This document shows positions 1 through 7,729 of a DNA stretch of 27,381 bases, one piece after another; within the stretch, counting starts at the first letter, position 1; each line of letters opens with the position of its first letter. The notes under the pieces were generated by a model, which worked only from the letters and a program-made list of their open reading frames with translations, searched no databases and had not been told where the DNA came from. Position numbers and translations under genes: made by a program. Source of the DNA: CAYRYU01 sp964428355 (GTDB lineage: Bacteria; Muiribacteriota; Ozemobacteria; Ozemobacterales; Ozemobacteraceae); NCBI GenBank assembly GCA_964428355.1, contig CAYRYU010000098.1, positions 1-27,381 of the forward strand, in the 5' to 3' direction.

Positions 1-1237
1 AAATCGTGCCGATCAGGAGCGTCGGGCACACCATGTCGAGCACCAGGGAGAAGGACAGAAAACAAGCGACCGACAGCCCGTCGAAAAGCGCTGCGAGGAA
101 CAGGGCGGCCAGGAAACCCGTCAGGGGTTTGAGGAGAGTAAGGGCAAAAAACGTGAGGATGGCGAGCAGCACCAGGATTCCGATCTGGACCCAGCCTTCC
201 GGGTGGAACAGGTAGTTCCCTTTCAACATGTTCTGGATGACGTTCGCGTGGATCATTACCCCGGGCATCTCGCGGTAGGGAGTGAGCTTGATATCCGACA
301 ACCCCACCGCGCTCGGGCCGATGAGAACGATCTTGTCCTTGAACGAGTTCAGGTTCATGATCCCCGAAACCAGATCGGAGTAATATGCGACGGAAAAGAC
401 CCCGGAGGTGGCTTCCCCCAGGAACTTCACCGGGAAGGATTTCCGGAAGAAGGAGTCCGCCTCCGACCCCATCCAGCCCGCGCCCGGAACTTCGGTCAGG
501 GGGATTTCGGAGTTCCCCAGGAACAGTCTGCGGTCCTGGAAGGTGAAGGAGGCGTTCCTGTATGCCTGGACAACGGCGAGATCGAGAGCGGGGAAAACCT
601 TGTCCTGGGCACCCATGACGAGAGGAAGCCGGCGGATTATCCCGTCGGGGTTGAGGTTCTGATAATCGACGTTGATGAATCCCAATCCACGGGAAACCGA
701 AGCGATGGCCGGCATCGGGAGGGAAACTTCGAGTTCCGTCTTCAGCTCCAGGGTATCGGGGTCGAGGATCTTGACCTGTTCAAGCATGATCGGAAAGATC
801 ACGTTCCCCGCCGAAGCGCAGGCTGCCACGAAGTCGACGTCGTCGGCCGGGTTGTCCTTGCTGGAATCCTTGAAAATGACGTCGAAAACAATTAGCTTCG
901 CACCCGCCCTGCTCAGGATGTCGACGACCTTGGCGTGCCGGCTGCGTGGCCAGGGCCAGCTTCCCAGCTTCTCGATGCATTCGTCGGTTATGTAGAGGAT
1001 CATCACCTGGTCATCGGTCTTTTCCTCACGGGTCAGGCGGAACCGGAAATCAAGGGTTTTCACCTCGAGACCGTCGAGAAAGCCGTACCAGGAGAGGCCC
1101 GAGAAGACGACGAGGCAAATCAATGCAATGACCAACTCCGGCGTCCGAAACAGGCTCCCGCGCACTCCACGCCCATCCTGGCCGTGGGACGCATTCGCGT
1201 TACCGGACCCGGGGAGCTCAGAATTTTTCGAAGTCAT
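1..1237 (-). CDS. CHASE2-domain membrane sensor, C-terminus beyond window
   Basis: About 412 residues are visible and the frame is open to the left edge. A short polar N-terminus is followed by a membrane helix (about residues 34-52), then an extracytoplasmic domain (about 55-330) with CHASE2 features: a segment reading WPWPRSRHAKVVDIL, then AKLIVFDVIF, then FKDKIVLIGPSAVGLSDI and a closing MPGVMIHANVIQNML. A cluster of hydrophobic helices follows (about 345-412), the usual CHASE2 arrangement of one helix before and about three after. In this family the missing C-terminus is normally an output module such as a nucleotide cyclase, kinase or diguanylate cyclase; which one cannot be seen. I chose the ATG at 1237 because it overlaps the stop of the upstream pseudopilin gene by 20 bases and has AAGG just before it; an internal GTG (about residue 25) is a weaker alternative. 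The ligand is unknown. The family call is firm, the output is open. Confidence 0.85.
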   Translation of the reverse strand, partial: MTSKNSELPGSGNANASHGQDGRGVRGSLFRTPELVIALICLVVFSGLSWYGFLDGLEVKTLDFRFRLTREEKTDDQVMILYITDECIEKLGSWPWPRSRHAKVVDILSRAGAKLIVFDVIFKDSSKDNPADDVDFVAACASAGNVIFPIMLEQVKILDPDTLELKTELEVSLPMPAIASVSRGLGFINVDYQNLNPDGIIRRLPLVMGAQDKVFPALDLAVVQAYRNASFTFQDRRLFLGNSEIPLTEVPGAGWMGSEADSFFRKSFPVKFLGEATSGVFSVAYYSDLVSGIMNLNSFKDKIVLIGPSAVGLSDIKLTPYREMPGVMIHANVIQNMLKGNYLFHPEGWVQIGILVLLAILTFFALTLLKPLTGFLAALFLAALFDGLSVACFLSFSLVLDMVCPTLLIGTI

Positions 1238-3551
1238 CCTTGGAAACCGCTTCTTCGCTGAAAGAAAGGATATTGTAGCTGAAAGGGAAGTCCCGTGGCT
1301 TGAATGCCTGGCTGTACAAGGTTTCGTCCCAGATTCTGCGGCGAAGGATTTCGCCTCCGCAATATTCCCCCGTAACGTAATACTTCGGTTCGCTGCATGC
1401 CAGCCTGATCTCGTTTCCGTAGACCCGTTGGATGATGAACCTTGGCTTTTTCATGAACTCCACCATTTTCTCGGAAGACGCGGCAACGTTCCCGAACTCA
1501 TCGCGGCACTTGGGGTTCGCGGAACCGCTTTTCCAATGGGAGGACCGTCTTGAACTACTCACGAGGGCTGCATTGATGGTGATTTCCGGGGGATAGATCC
1601 CGTCATCCTGTTTTTTCTGCGCCTCGTCGAAAAGGAATGGGGCAAGCCCCATCGGACCGCAATCGGTCTGCGGACTGCTTTCCTCCTCCAGCACACCCTG
1701 TGCCCAGGCCAGGTTCCAGAGGTCGTCCTGTTCCGTGGTCGTGAGCGTGAAATCGTTCCGGCAGACCTCGATGACCTTCTTGAAAAAAGTCTTCTGGAAC
1801 TGGGTGTCGCGGATTCCGAAATGGGGAGTGGTTCCCAGGCCGGGGAGAAGGAAATCCCTGAGGCCCATCAGGGCATCGGGACATTGGTCGAAGTCGATTT
1901 CGTCGACCATGGGGTGGTTCTTCAGCCAGTATGTCCCACCGAAAACGGGTGTAATACCGTTCTTTCCGATGAGATTGAGGTTCGTTCTCTTCTCCTTGTC
2001 ATACCAGCCCACGGCCTTCCGCAGGTCATCTTCATCTTTGGGCGTGGTAGGGTTCAGCGACATCCCCAAGGCGAAAAGAAAATAGGGTTTCATCTCATTT
2101 TTGAGGTAAAGGGTGGGACGGGAAACATCGATGAAAATCCTTCCTTCGGACATGATCAGGGCACCGACCTTGTTCCCTCCCTTTCCACATGCGAGCTTCT
2201 TCTCCCCATCCGTACACTGGTAGTTCTGGCAGGTGGTGTCGGGATAGTCCTGGGTCGTGATCGGGTTCTGGTTGAAGTCGCCCGCCATCACGATGTCGCC
2301 TTCAGAGTAGATCGTCACCGTCCGGTCAGGGCAGCCCCAGATGCGCAGGGGGACCTTCGAATAGATCAGGAGCTTGCTTCCGCCCAACTTGGCGATCTCG
2401 GGAGGATCGTCGGAACCGCCAGCCGGGGCATCCCCGCCACCCCCTTCTTCATCCTCACCGGGTTCGGGGGGGTTTTCATCCTCGCTCCCGCTCCCCCCTT
2501 TTTGCCCGGCCCGGTAATCCCCGAAGTTCAGGTCGTAGAATTGGCTTTTGTTCTCGTAGGGGTTCTTCCACTTCGACTCGGGAAGGGATGTCTTGTTTTC
2601 GATGATGAGGCTGGACTTCTTGTACCTCTGCGCATCTTTCAAAACGCGTTCCCTGGGCAACCTGGTGAATTTGAACGGATGCCCGCCGTGGGCTCCGTCG
2701 ACCAGATAACCATCGTAGGTCTTGAACTTCAGGTAGCCCGCGGTCGAATCGTTAGACGCACTAAGGGTGATCGATTTTTCGTTCCCGAAAGAAATGGCTG
2801 TGCTCTTGAGCGCTCTTATCGTTCCCGCGGATTCGATCTTCTCGCATTTGGCGATATCCGAGCCCTTGTCCCCTCCGGCGGTTGTACAAAAGTCGATTCC
2901 CTGATAACCGTACAACCTTCCCCGGGTGAAGATGTTCTCCTTCGAGGAATATGGGCCAAAGCCCGTGTCCAGCCATTCTCCGTCGTACAGGACATTCTCG
3001 AAAGCGGGACTTCGCTTCTCGAGCAGTGCGACGATCCTTCTGTAGGAGTTGCTCTCGCCCTTGGAATCCGCGCCCGCCCGGGCGACGACCTCGACGCGGG
3101 AATAGATCTGGGCTTCCTTCAGGGTCTTGGTCTTCCTGTTCTCCTTGGCCCCGTAAACCGGAGCGCACCTGGCCTTGAAGATTCCCATCAACGTTCGGCC
3201 GTTGTAGATCTTGCCCTGGTAGGAGCCGTCCTTCACTCCGTCCAGAACGACGTCCTCGAACTTGCTGATGAAGGCGGGACCTCCCGCGGTCGGTTTCTGC
3301 CATGGCGGGGATTTCCGTTTGTCATAGTACCAGTGCGTTAGCGAATCGCTGCGAAACTTGAGCTCGCCAATGACACAGTTGAGGCCCGTTTCCGCAATTG
3401 TCGTCGCGATATAGTCCCGGGCGCTCTTCGAACGCAGGGTTTCCGCTCCCGACTTGAACCGGCCGAGAGCGAGGAAGAATATCGCCATGATGGCGGAAAA
3501 GATCAGGATGATGATGTATCCGCTTCCCTTTCTGGCTGTCTCGCCCCTCAT
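1218..3551 (-). CDS. Large PilX/GspK-like minor pseudopilin
   Basis: The protein has 777 residues, more than twice the usual length of PilX or GspK. The N-terminus is short and basic, then a glycine pair and one long hydrophobic helix (about residues 11-31, GYIIILIFSAIMAIFFLALG), as in minor pilins. The glutamate normal at position 5 of mature pilins is absent, which is typical of GspK/PilX types. Residues about 348-386 form a Gly/Glu/Asp/Pro-rich linker. After it comes a segment with TVTIYSEGDIVMAGDFN, resembling the beta-rich C-terminal region of some PilX-like proteins. Cysteines are plentiful in the C-terminal half, suggesting disulfides outside the cytoplasm. It is third in the pseudopilin operon; its ATG overlaps the preceding stop by 4 bases (ATGA). 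The position after the I- and J-like genes supports a GspK/PilX role at the pilus tip. Full-length function is unknown. Confidence 0.7.
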   Translation of the reverse strand: MRGETARKGSGYIIILIFSAIMAIFFLALGRFKSGAETLRSKSARDYIATTIAETGLNCVIGELKFRSDSLTHWYYDKRKSPPWQKPTAGGPAFISKFEDVVLDGVKDGSYQGKIYNGRTLMGIFKARCAPVYGAKENRKTKTLKEAQIYSRVEVVARAGADSKGESNSYRRIVALLEKRSPAFENVLYDGEWLDTGFGPYSSKENIFTRGRLYGYQGIDFCTTAGGDKGSDIAKCEKIESAGTIRALKSTAISFGNEKSITLSASNDSTAGYLKFKTYDGYLVDGAHGGHPFKFTRLPRERVLKDAQRYKKSSLIIENKTSLPESKWKNPYENKSQFYDLNFGDYRAGQKGGSGSEDENPPEPGEDEEGGGGDAPAGGSDDPPEIAKLGGSKLLIYSKVPLRIWGCPDRTVTIYSEGDIVMAGDFNQNPITTQDYPDTTCQNYQCTDGEKKLACGKGGNKVGALIMSEGRIFIDVSRPTLYLKNEMKPYFLFALGMSLNPTTPKDEDDLRKAVGWYDKEKRTNLNLIGKNGITPVFGGTYWLKNHPMVDEIDFDQCPDALMGLRDFLLPGLGTTPHFGIRDTQFQKTFFKKVIEVCRNDFTLTTTEQDDLWNLAWAQGVLEEESSPQTDCGPMGLAPFLFDEAQKKQDDGIYPPEITINAALVSSSRRSSHWKSGSANPKCRDEFGNVAASSEKMVEFMKKPRFIIQRVYGNEIRLACSEPKYYVTGEYCGGEILRRRIWDETLYSQAFKPRDFPFSYNILSFSEEAVSKDDFEKF

Positions 3552-4360
3552 TGCCTTGGGAAAACCTCCCTGCCGCGCTTGCTGAAACTCGTCGTCATGG
3601 CGATCGAATATACGCTTCCCTCGTCCCTCGTCCTGCGTCTTTCCAGAACGACCTTCAAATGGACCACCCCGTTTCCGGTTCCGGTCGCTCCGGAGCCGAG
3701 GGGGGAGAAAAGGCGGTCGTCCTTATCCTTCAGATCGTTGATCTTGGGGTGGTCGCGGATCGTCCGGAACAGGACGAACTCCCGGATATTGTCCGCGATC
3801 ACGTGACCCCGCTGGTTCTCCTCCCCACCGCCCGCACGCCGGGACCCGGAACCGTCCGAGATGAACTCCGTCCGCCACAACTTGTACAAGGTCGTATTTG
3901 GCGCCATCGGGTTGGGGCTTTTCTCGAGTTCGTAGACGACCTCCCGGATTGGGCCGTTCGAACCGGGTTTCTCGGAAGGAGGGAGATAGGGATCGAGTTC
4001 GTTCTTGACCACCCGCAACACCTCTCCGAGTCTGGTCACGGCTTTATCGACTTCCTTCAAACGTATCGGGACGGGAACGAGGATCTGGTTGGCTTCGCGG
4101 ATGTCGTTCCCAAGGAAGAGGGTGATCTTCCGGAAATTTTCGTTGGTCTGGATATCCTCGATGGACTGGGTGACAAGCTTCGCCTGGGAATAGAAGACCT
4201 TGTGAGCCGCATAGAGAACCATCGTCATCAGGAAGAAAACAATCAATGCCTCGACGACGGTGAAACCTGGCCGCCTTTGCCGGTAGGGCGCAACCGGGTC
4301 GGGAAGTGGATCCCGACTGGAAGCACAGGAAGAGCCTCCGGAAAAACCCCTCCTGCCCAT
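3548..4360 (-). CDS. Prepilin-type GspJ/PilW-like pseudopilin
   Basis: A 270-residue protein with a class III prepilin signal: a leader of about 32 residues ending RRPG, then FTVVEALIVFFLMTMVLYAA. The FTxxE start of the mature chain with Glu at position 5 is the hallmark of substrates for prepilin peptidase (PilD/GspO), which cuts after the glycine and methylates the Phe. The hydrophobic helix would pack in the filament core; the rest is a soluble, mostly polar domain. The leader is long and contains a cysteine, which is unusual but has no better start. The ATG overlaps the upstream stop by one base (TGATG) and no clear ribosome site is seen, so translation is probably coupled. By size and order after a GspI-like gene it best fits GspJ or PilW. 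Whether the machine is type II secretion or a type IV pilus cannot be settled because no ATPase, platform or secretin gene is in the window. Confidence 0.85.
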   Translation of the reverse strand: MGRRGFSGGSSCASSRDPLPDPVAPYRQRRPGFTVVEALIVFFLMTMVLYAAHKVFYSQAKLVTQSIEDIQTNENFRKITLFLGNDIREANQILVPVPIRLKEVDKAVTRLGEVLRVVKNELDPYLPPSEKPGSNGPIREVVYELEKSPNPMAPNTTLYKLWRTEFISDGSGSRRAGGGEENQRGHVIADNIREFVLFRTIRDHPKINDLKDKDDRLFSPLGSGATGTGNGVVHLKVVLERRRTRDEGSVYSIAMTTSFSKRGREVFPRQ

Positions 4361-4881
4361 CAGTTGAGGTCCGTGATCATGGTCGTGATTTCAAAGGGGG
4401 GGACGTACTCGCCCTCCGGTGATTTCCATGAGACCGAAACCCGGACATGCTTCAAGCCCGGGGAAGGGCCGTCCTTTTCGGCGGGGGGAACGTCCAGGAC
4501 TTCCACATTCCTCTCATATTTAATGTTTCCGGCTTCGAAAATGGGAACGAGCGGGTCGTTCTCACCCTCTTTCGTCATCAGGTCGCGTTCGACGCTCTTG
4601 AACTTCGACCCCTTTTCAAACTTGTCCTCGTCCTTGTCGTCGATGGTATCGAATGGTGCCGCACGAAGGATGTCGATCGCCTGCTGGGCGAGGACGATGG
4701 CAATTTCGTAGTCGCGCATCTTGCGGGTTTGCCTGAAGCTGCTGGAAAACACAATTCCAAGTGAGAAGAGAATGCTGATCAGCAAAATGGTGATCAGAAC
4801 CTCGGGGAGGGTGAATCCCGGGGTCCGATGGTCGTCCATGTCAGGCCTCTTCCCGTTGATGGCTCTCTTCCCCCTCTTCAT
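4360..4881 (-). CDS. Prepilin-type GspI/PilV-like pseudopilin
   Basis: About 173 residues, first gene of the pseudopilin operon. The prepilin peptidase site reads RTPG then FTLPEVLITILLISILFSLG, with Glu at mature position 5 followed by a continuous hydrophobic helix. The following segment, with AQQAIDILRAAPFDTID, resembles the early part of GspI and PilV proteins (helix continuing with small residues and Gln). I chose the ATG at 4881 because GGGGAGA lies about 5 bases upstream. An upstream in-frame ATG at 4902 adds seven residues, and an internal ATG at 4818, preceded by GGAAGAGG, would give a shorter leader of the common type; all leave the mature protein the same. Processing by a prepilin peptidase at the inner membrane is expected. 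No such peptidase is encoded here. Confidence 0.85.
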   Translation of the reverse strand: MKRGKRAINGKRPDMDDHRTPGFTLPEVLITILLISILFSLGIVFSSSFRQTRKMRDYEIAIVLAQQAIDILRAAPFDTIDDKDEDKFEKGSKFKSVERDLMTKEGENDPLVPIFEAGNIKYERNVEVLDVPPAEKDGPSPGLKHVRVSVSWKSPEGEYVPPFEITTMITDLN

Positions 4882-5069
4882 TGACTCTCCCCAGGATAGC
4901 ACAGTCCCCTCATCAAGAGCAAAATCACCCCCCCGTGACGATCCGAAATTTTGCTGGTCCTCCTTCGCCCCGGCAGAAAAGCTTTCCCCAATGAAGGACG
5001 GGATTCTGCCCCCTCCTTCGTGGCTTCTGCGTTCTTCGCGCCTGGTGGTTTTTCCCGGTTTTCCCTGGT

Positions 5070-5807
5070 TCAGGCGGGGACGCCGACCACGCTCATGTAA
5101 AGAATGCTTTCATCCTCGCCGTCGACATGGAGAATGGAGTTGACCTCGTCGTCGAACAGCGCCGCGATCTGGCAGCTTCCCAATCCAAGAGCACAGGCGG
5201 CGAGAGCGAGGTTCTGGGCGATGTGGCCTGCGTCAAGATATACATACCGGAATGCGCGCTGGCCGTATTTCCATTTCATCCGGCTGAATACCCCCGTCCA
5301 AAGAATCACTGCCGCGGCTTGTCCGCACATTGGTTGGTGCAAAGCGCTCCGGGTCAGGTCCTCGCGGAAATCCCCGGTTGCGATCTCCTCCAACGCGTGA
5401 TTCCGGGGGGAGTAGTGATACAAACCCATCGAAAAACCCTCGATACGATTTGCAACCAGGTAGGTCTCGACCGGGTACAGAGCCCCCGCCGACGGCGCAG
5501 TCCGAAGTGAGTGGCCGTTTTCGACCCGGGAAATCCCGCTTCCCGCCCAAAGCAGGAAAGAAAGATGTTCCGCGGAAAGCTCGTCCGAAGAGAAGACCCT
5601 GACGGACCGGCGGGCTTCGACAACCTTCCGGAAGCCCGGAACCCTCGTCTTCCGGAAATCCGGCAGAGGGCGGACCTTCGCACCCGGATATTCCTTGAAA
5701 AGCGGAGGAATCTCCCTGCAATCAAGGAATCCCGTCGGCATGCGGGAACGGTGATACTTCGTCTCCTGCTGAAAAACCTCTCCGATCGCCCCGAGCTTAT
5801 CCTCCAT
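5070..5807 (-). CDS. SagB-type FMN-dependent nitroreductase-fold dehydrogenase
   Basis: About 245 residues matching the SagB/ThcOx branch of the nitroreductase superfamily. Visible signatures are EARRSVRVFSSDELS (FMN phosphate-binding RRS region), LLWAGSGIS, RTAPSAGALYPVETYLV (the characteristic SagB block), and YLDAGHIAQNLALAACALGLG near the C-terminus. Family members bind FMN and oxidise substrates; in azole-peptide (RiPP) clusters SagB oxidises azolines to azoles, but many stand-alone homologues have unknown substrates. No YcaO cyclodehydratase or precursor peptide is nearby, so a RiPP role is not supported. I chose the ATG at 5807 because a run AGAGGGGGGGG sits just before it; the ATG at 5825 adds six residues. 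The start overlaps the end of the PfkB-family gene by 11 bases, so the two are likely co-translated. The family call is strong; the substrate is unknown. Confidence 0.85.
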   Translation of the reverse strand: MEDKLGAIGEVFQQETKYHRSRMPTGFLDCREIPPLFKEYPGAKVRPLPDFRKTRVPGFRKVVEARRSVRVFSSDELSAEHLSFLLWAGSGISRVENGHSLRTAPSAGALYPVETYLVANRIEGFSMGLYHYSPRNHALEEIATGDFREDLTRSALHQPMCGQAAAVILWTGVFSRMKWKYGQRAFRYVYLDAGHIAQNLALAACALGLGSCQIAALFDDEVNSILHVDGEDESILYMSVVGVPA

Positions 5808-6717
5808 GGCCCCCCCCTCTGGCATTCCACATCTTTTCGAGCTCGTCTCCCGTCAGGAACCCTTCGGCTCCACCGTTCGCACCAACCTTGTAGGAGGCGA
5901 ACACCATCGCCCGCGCCAGAGCTTCCCGCGGGGTAAGTCCCCGGGCAAAAAAATGGACGAAACACGAGAAGAGCGCATCGCCTCCCCCGATCGTGTTTGC
6001 CACGGGTCTGGTCGAAACCACCGGGAAGAAGACCGAGTCGGGCTCCCCCTTGACGCGAAGGAGGGCTCCTTCCGATCCCAGGCCCACTACCACGACCGTG
6101 GTCCCGAAACGTCCGATCACCTCGGCTGCCCAGTCGCCCGGAGGGACGGGAAGCAGTTCATGGCTCATGAAAAGGATTCCCGCTGCCTGCATGAACTCGA
6201 GATTGTAGGGATCATCGAGGGAGGAGACGGCATGAACGTCGGTCGCGATCAGCTTTCCGTCGTGCCTCGCAACCGACAGGAGGGGACGGGAAAAGTTGAT
6301 GTTGCATAGTACCGCCACATCACACTTCGATATCGCCTTGGCAACGGAAACCTGTGGGGGAAGTTCGTCCTGGAGGTTCTTGAGATCGACGTGGATCTGG
6401 CGCCTTCCCTGCGGTTCCACGAGAATGACGGACTGGGCGGTGGCACCGCTTCCTGTCGTCAGCAGGCTGTCCCGCAAGCCTTCCTCACGAATGACGTCCC
6501 TGCAGATCTTTCCTGCCGGGTCATCCCCGAGGATGGTGAAGAACCTCACGTCGTCCCCGAGACACGACAAGGCCTTAGCGACGTTGAACCCGACTCCCGA
6601 AACGGTGCTCTGAACTCCGTGAAAGGGATATCTGACCGGAAAATACGGTATCGGAAACTGCTCGATCGCAACGGTCGTTTCGAGATTCGTCAACCCTGAA
6701 ACCACTATCCTTGCCAT
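5797..6717 (-). CDS. PfkB-family (ribokinase-like) carbohydrate or nucleoside kinase
   Basis: About 306 residues with the ribokinase/PfkB layout. The N-terminal motif region reads GVGFNVAKALSCLGDDVRFFTILGDD, the common glycine-rich PfkB signature. The C-terminal catalytic motif reads NTIGGGDALFSCF where the family consensus is DTxGAGDxF; the catalytic Asp is kept (about D247). The family transfers phosphate from ATP to a sugar, sugar phosphate or nucleoside hydroxyl in the cytoplasm. The substrate cannot be told from sequence alone. I chose the ATG at 6717 because GGAGGAAG lies about 6 bases upstream; a longer reading to 6783 would run inside the upstream gene. The start overlaps the upstream stop as TAATG. 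The middle gene of a three-gene operon between a TPM-domain membrane protein and a SagB-type dehydrogenase; no pathway is obvious from these neighbours. Confidence 0.88.
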   Translation of the reverse strand: MARIVVSGLTNLETTVAIEQFPIPYFPVRYPFHGVQSTVSGVGFNVAKALSCLGDDVRFFTILGDDPAGKICRDVIREEGLRDSLLTTGSGATAQSVILVEPQGRRQIHVDLKNLQDELPPQVSVAKAISKCDVAVLCNINFSRPLLSVARHDGKLIATDVHAVSSLDDPYNLEFMQAAGILFMSHELLPVPPGDWAAEVIGRFGTTVVVVGLGSEGALLRVKGEPDSVFFPVVSTRPVANTIGGGDALFSCFVHFFARGLTPREALARAMVFASYKVGANGGAEGFLTGDELEKMWNARGGGHGG

Positions 6718-7577
6718 TACCAGCTTCCTCCTGCACCGCCCCCTCCGGAGCTGAACCCGCCACCGAACACGTGGGAAGCCCAACCTCTTCTTCTCCCTCT
6801 CCGGTGGCCGCTGAAAAGCATCATCACTATGGTCACCCCGAGGGCATAAAACAGTGCATAGGCCCAGCCCTCGCTTCCCTGTTGGATGAAGTTGAGAATG
6901 ATCATCCCAAGGAAAAGTCCGCCGATAGAATACATGACGACGGAAAACCAGAACCTCTTGTAGAATGGGCGTGGGGCGACTGCCGCCTCCACAACCCCAC
7001 GGGTCCCTTTCAGGATACCTTCCGCAATCTTTCCCTTCTTGAAAGACGGGGAAAACCTCGACTCGATGAGGTGGCCGAAAGCGGCCCGATCACCGGCTCC
7101 CAGGTCGGCACCCGTTTCGATGGAGGCCGCCCGTTCAGCGACCGCCACCAAGATGAGGATGCCGTCTTTGCGGGCCGGATCACCGACTCCCCAGGCGTTG
7201 AAAAACGCAGCCGCGAGGCCCTGTGTGTTCTTTGCACCAAAGGTGGCCAGGTCCCGGACGATGACCAGGGTGATCTCCGTTCCGGTCTGGAACCGGGCTT
7301 TCTCGAGAAGGTCGAAAAGTTCCTTCATCTCCGACCTTTCGAGCAACTGGGCATAATCGTTGACGTAGTTGGACAAGGGCTTGGGAACCCCGAAACTCGA
7401 ATTCGGAACCGGGGGGGGCATCTCCACGGGCTTGACAGGCGGGTAGTTGTTGGAAACCTGTTCCCGGCTGAACCCCGAAATGAGCGGCATAACGAGGAGG
7501 AGGAAAAGCGAAAACCAGACCAGATGCGGTAAAGATAATCCGGCCATGGCCCTGAGACCCAGTTTCACGGGATTCAT
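6717..7577 (-). CDS. TPM-domain (YgcG/TLP18.3-like) membrane protein
   Basis: About 286 residues. The N-terminus holds a hydrophobic signal or anchor (LVWFSLFLLLVMPLISGF), followed by the TPM domain (about residues 65-200) with the usual opening (VNDYAQLLERSEMKELFDLLEKA), the ETGTEITLVIV-type strand (QTGTEITLVIVRD), NAWGVGDPARKDGILILVAV, and a second half rich in small residues. Two membrane helices follow and the chain ends in a Gly/Ser-rich tail, FGGGFSSGGGGAGGSW, the classic ending of YgcG-type TPM proteins. The TPM domain is expected outside the cytoplasm. Roles proposed for the family include photosystem II repair and phosphatase activity in plants; in bacteria the role is mostly unknown. 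The ATG at 7577 is preceded by GAGGAGGGG, although the spacing is short; an in-frame GTG at 7622 is less likely. First gene of the operon, divergent from the M28 peptidase gene. Confidence 0.87.
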   Translation of the reverse strand: MNPVKLGLRAMAGLSLPHLVWFSLFLLLVMPLISGFSREQVSNNYPPVKPVEMPPPVPNSSFGVPKPLSNYVNDYAQLLERSEMKELFDLLEKARFQTGTEITLVIVRDLATFGAKNTQGLAAAFFNAWGVGDPARKDGILILVAVAERAASIETGADLGAGDRAAFGHLIESRFSPSFKKGKIAEGILKGTRGVVEAAVAPRPFYKRFWFSVVMYSIGGLFLGMIILNFIQQGSEGWAYALFYALGVTIVMMLFSGHRRGRRRGWASHVFGGGFSSGGGGAGGSW

Positions 7578-7729
7578 CCCCTCCTCTGACGCCGGGGTCA
7601 ACCATAGAGACAAAGATACCACAGAAGTGCATGAATTTTTCCGGGATTATTGTTATCATGTTCCTGATCCCTGAATTGGGCGGAACAATGGGCCCGGGAT
7701 CCAAGGACGGGAGTTTGAGGAGGTCGGGA

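Noticed and set aside
1821..3341. Plus-strand open frame of 506 codons opposite the PilX-like gene
   Set aside because: The minus-strand gene is part of a tightly overlapping pseudopilin operon with a sensible N-terminus. The opposite frame reads as low-complexity shadow sequence.
5070..5807. RiPP (azole peptide) biosynthesis cluster
   Set aside because: Only a SagB-type gene is present. There is no YcaO, no protease or transporter for leader removal nearby and no candidate precursor in the flanking 190 bases.
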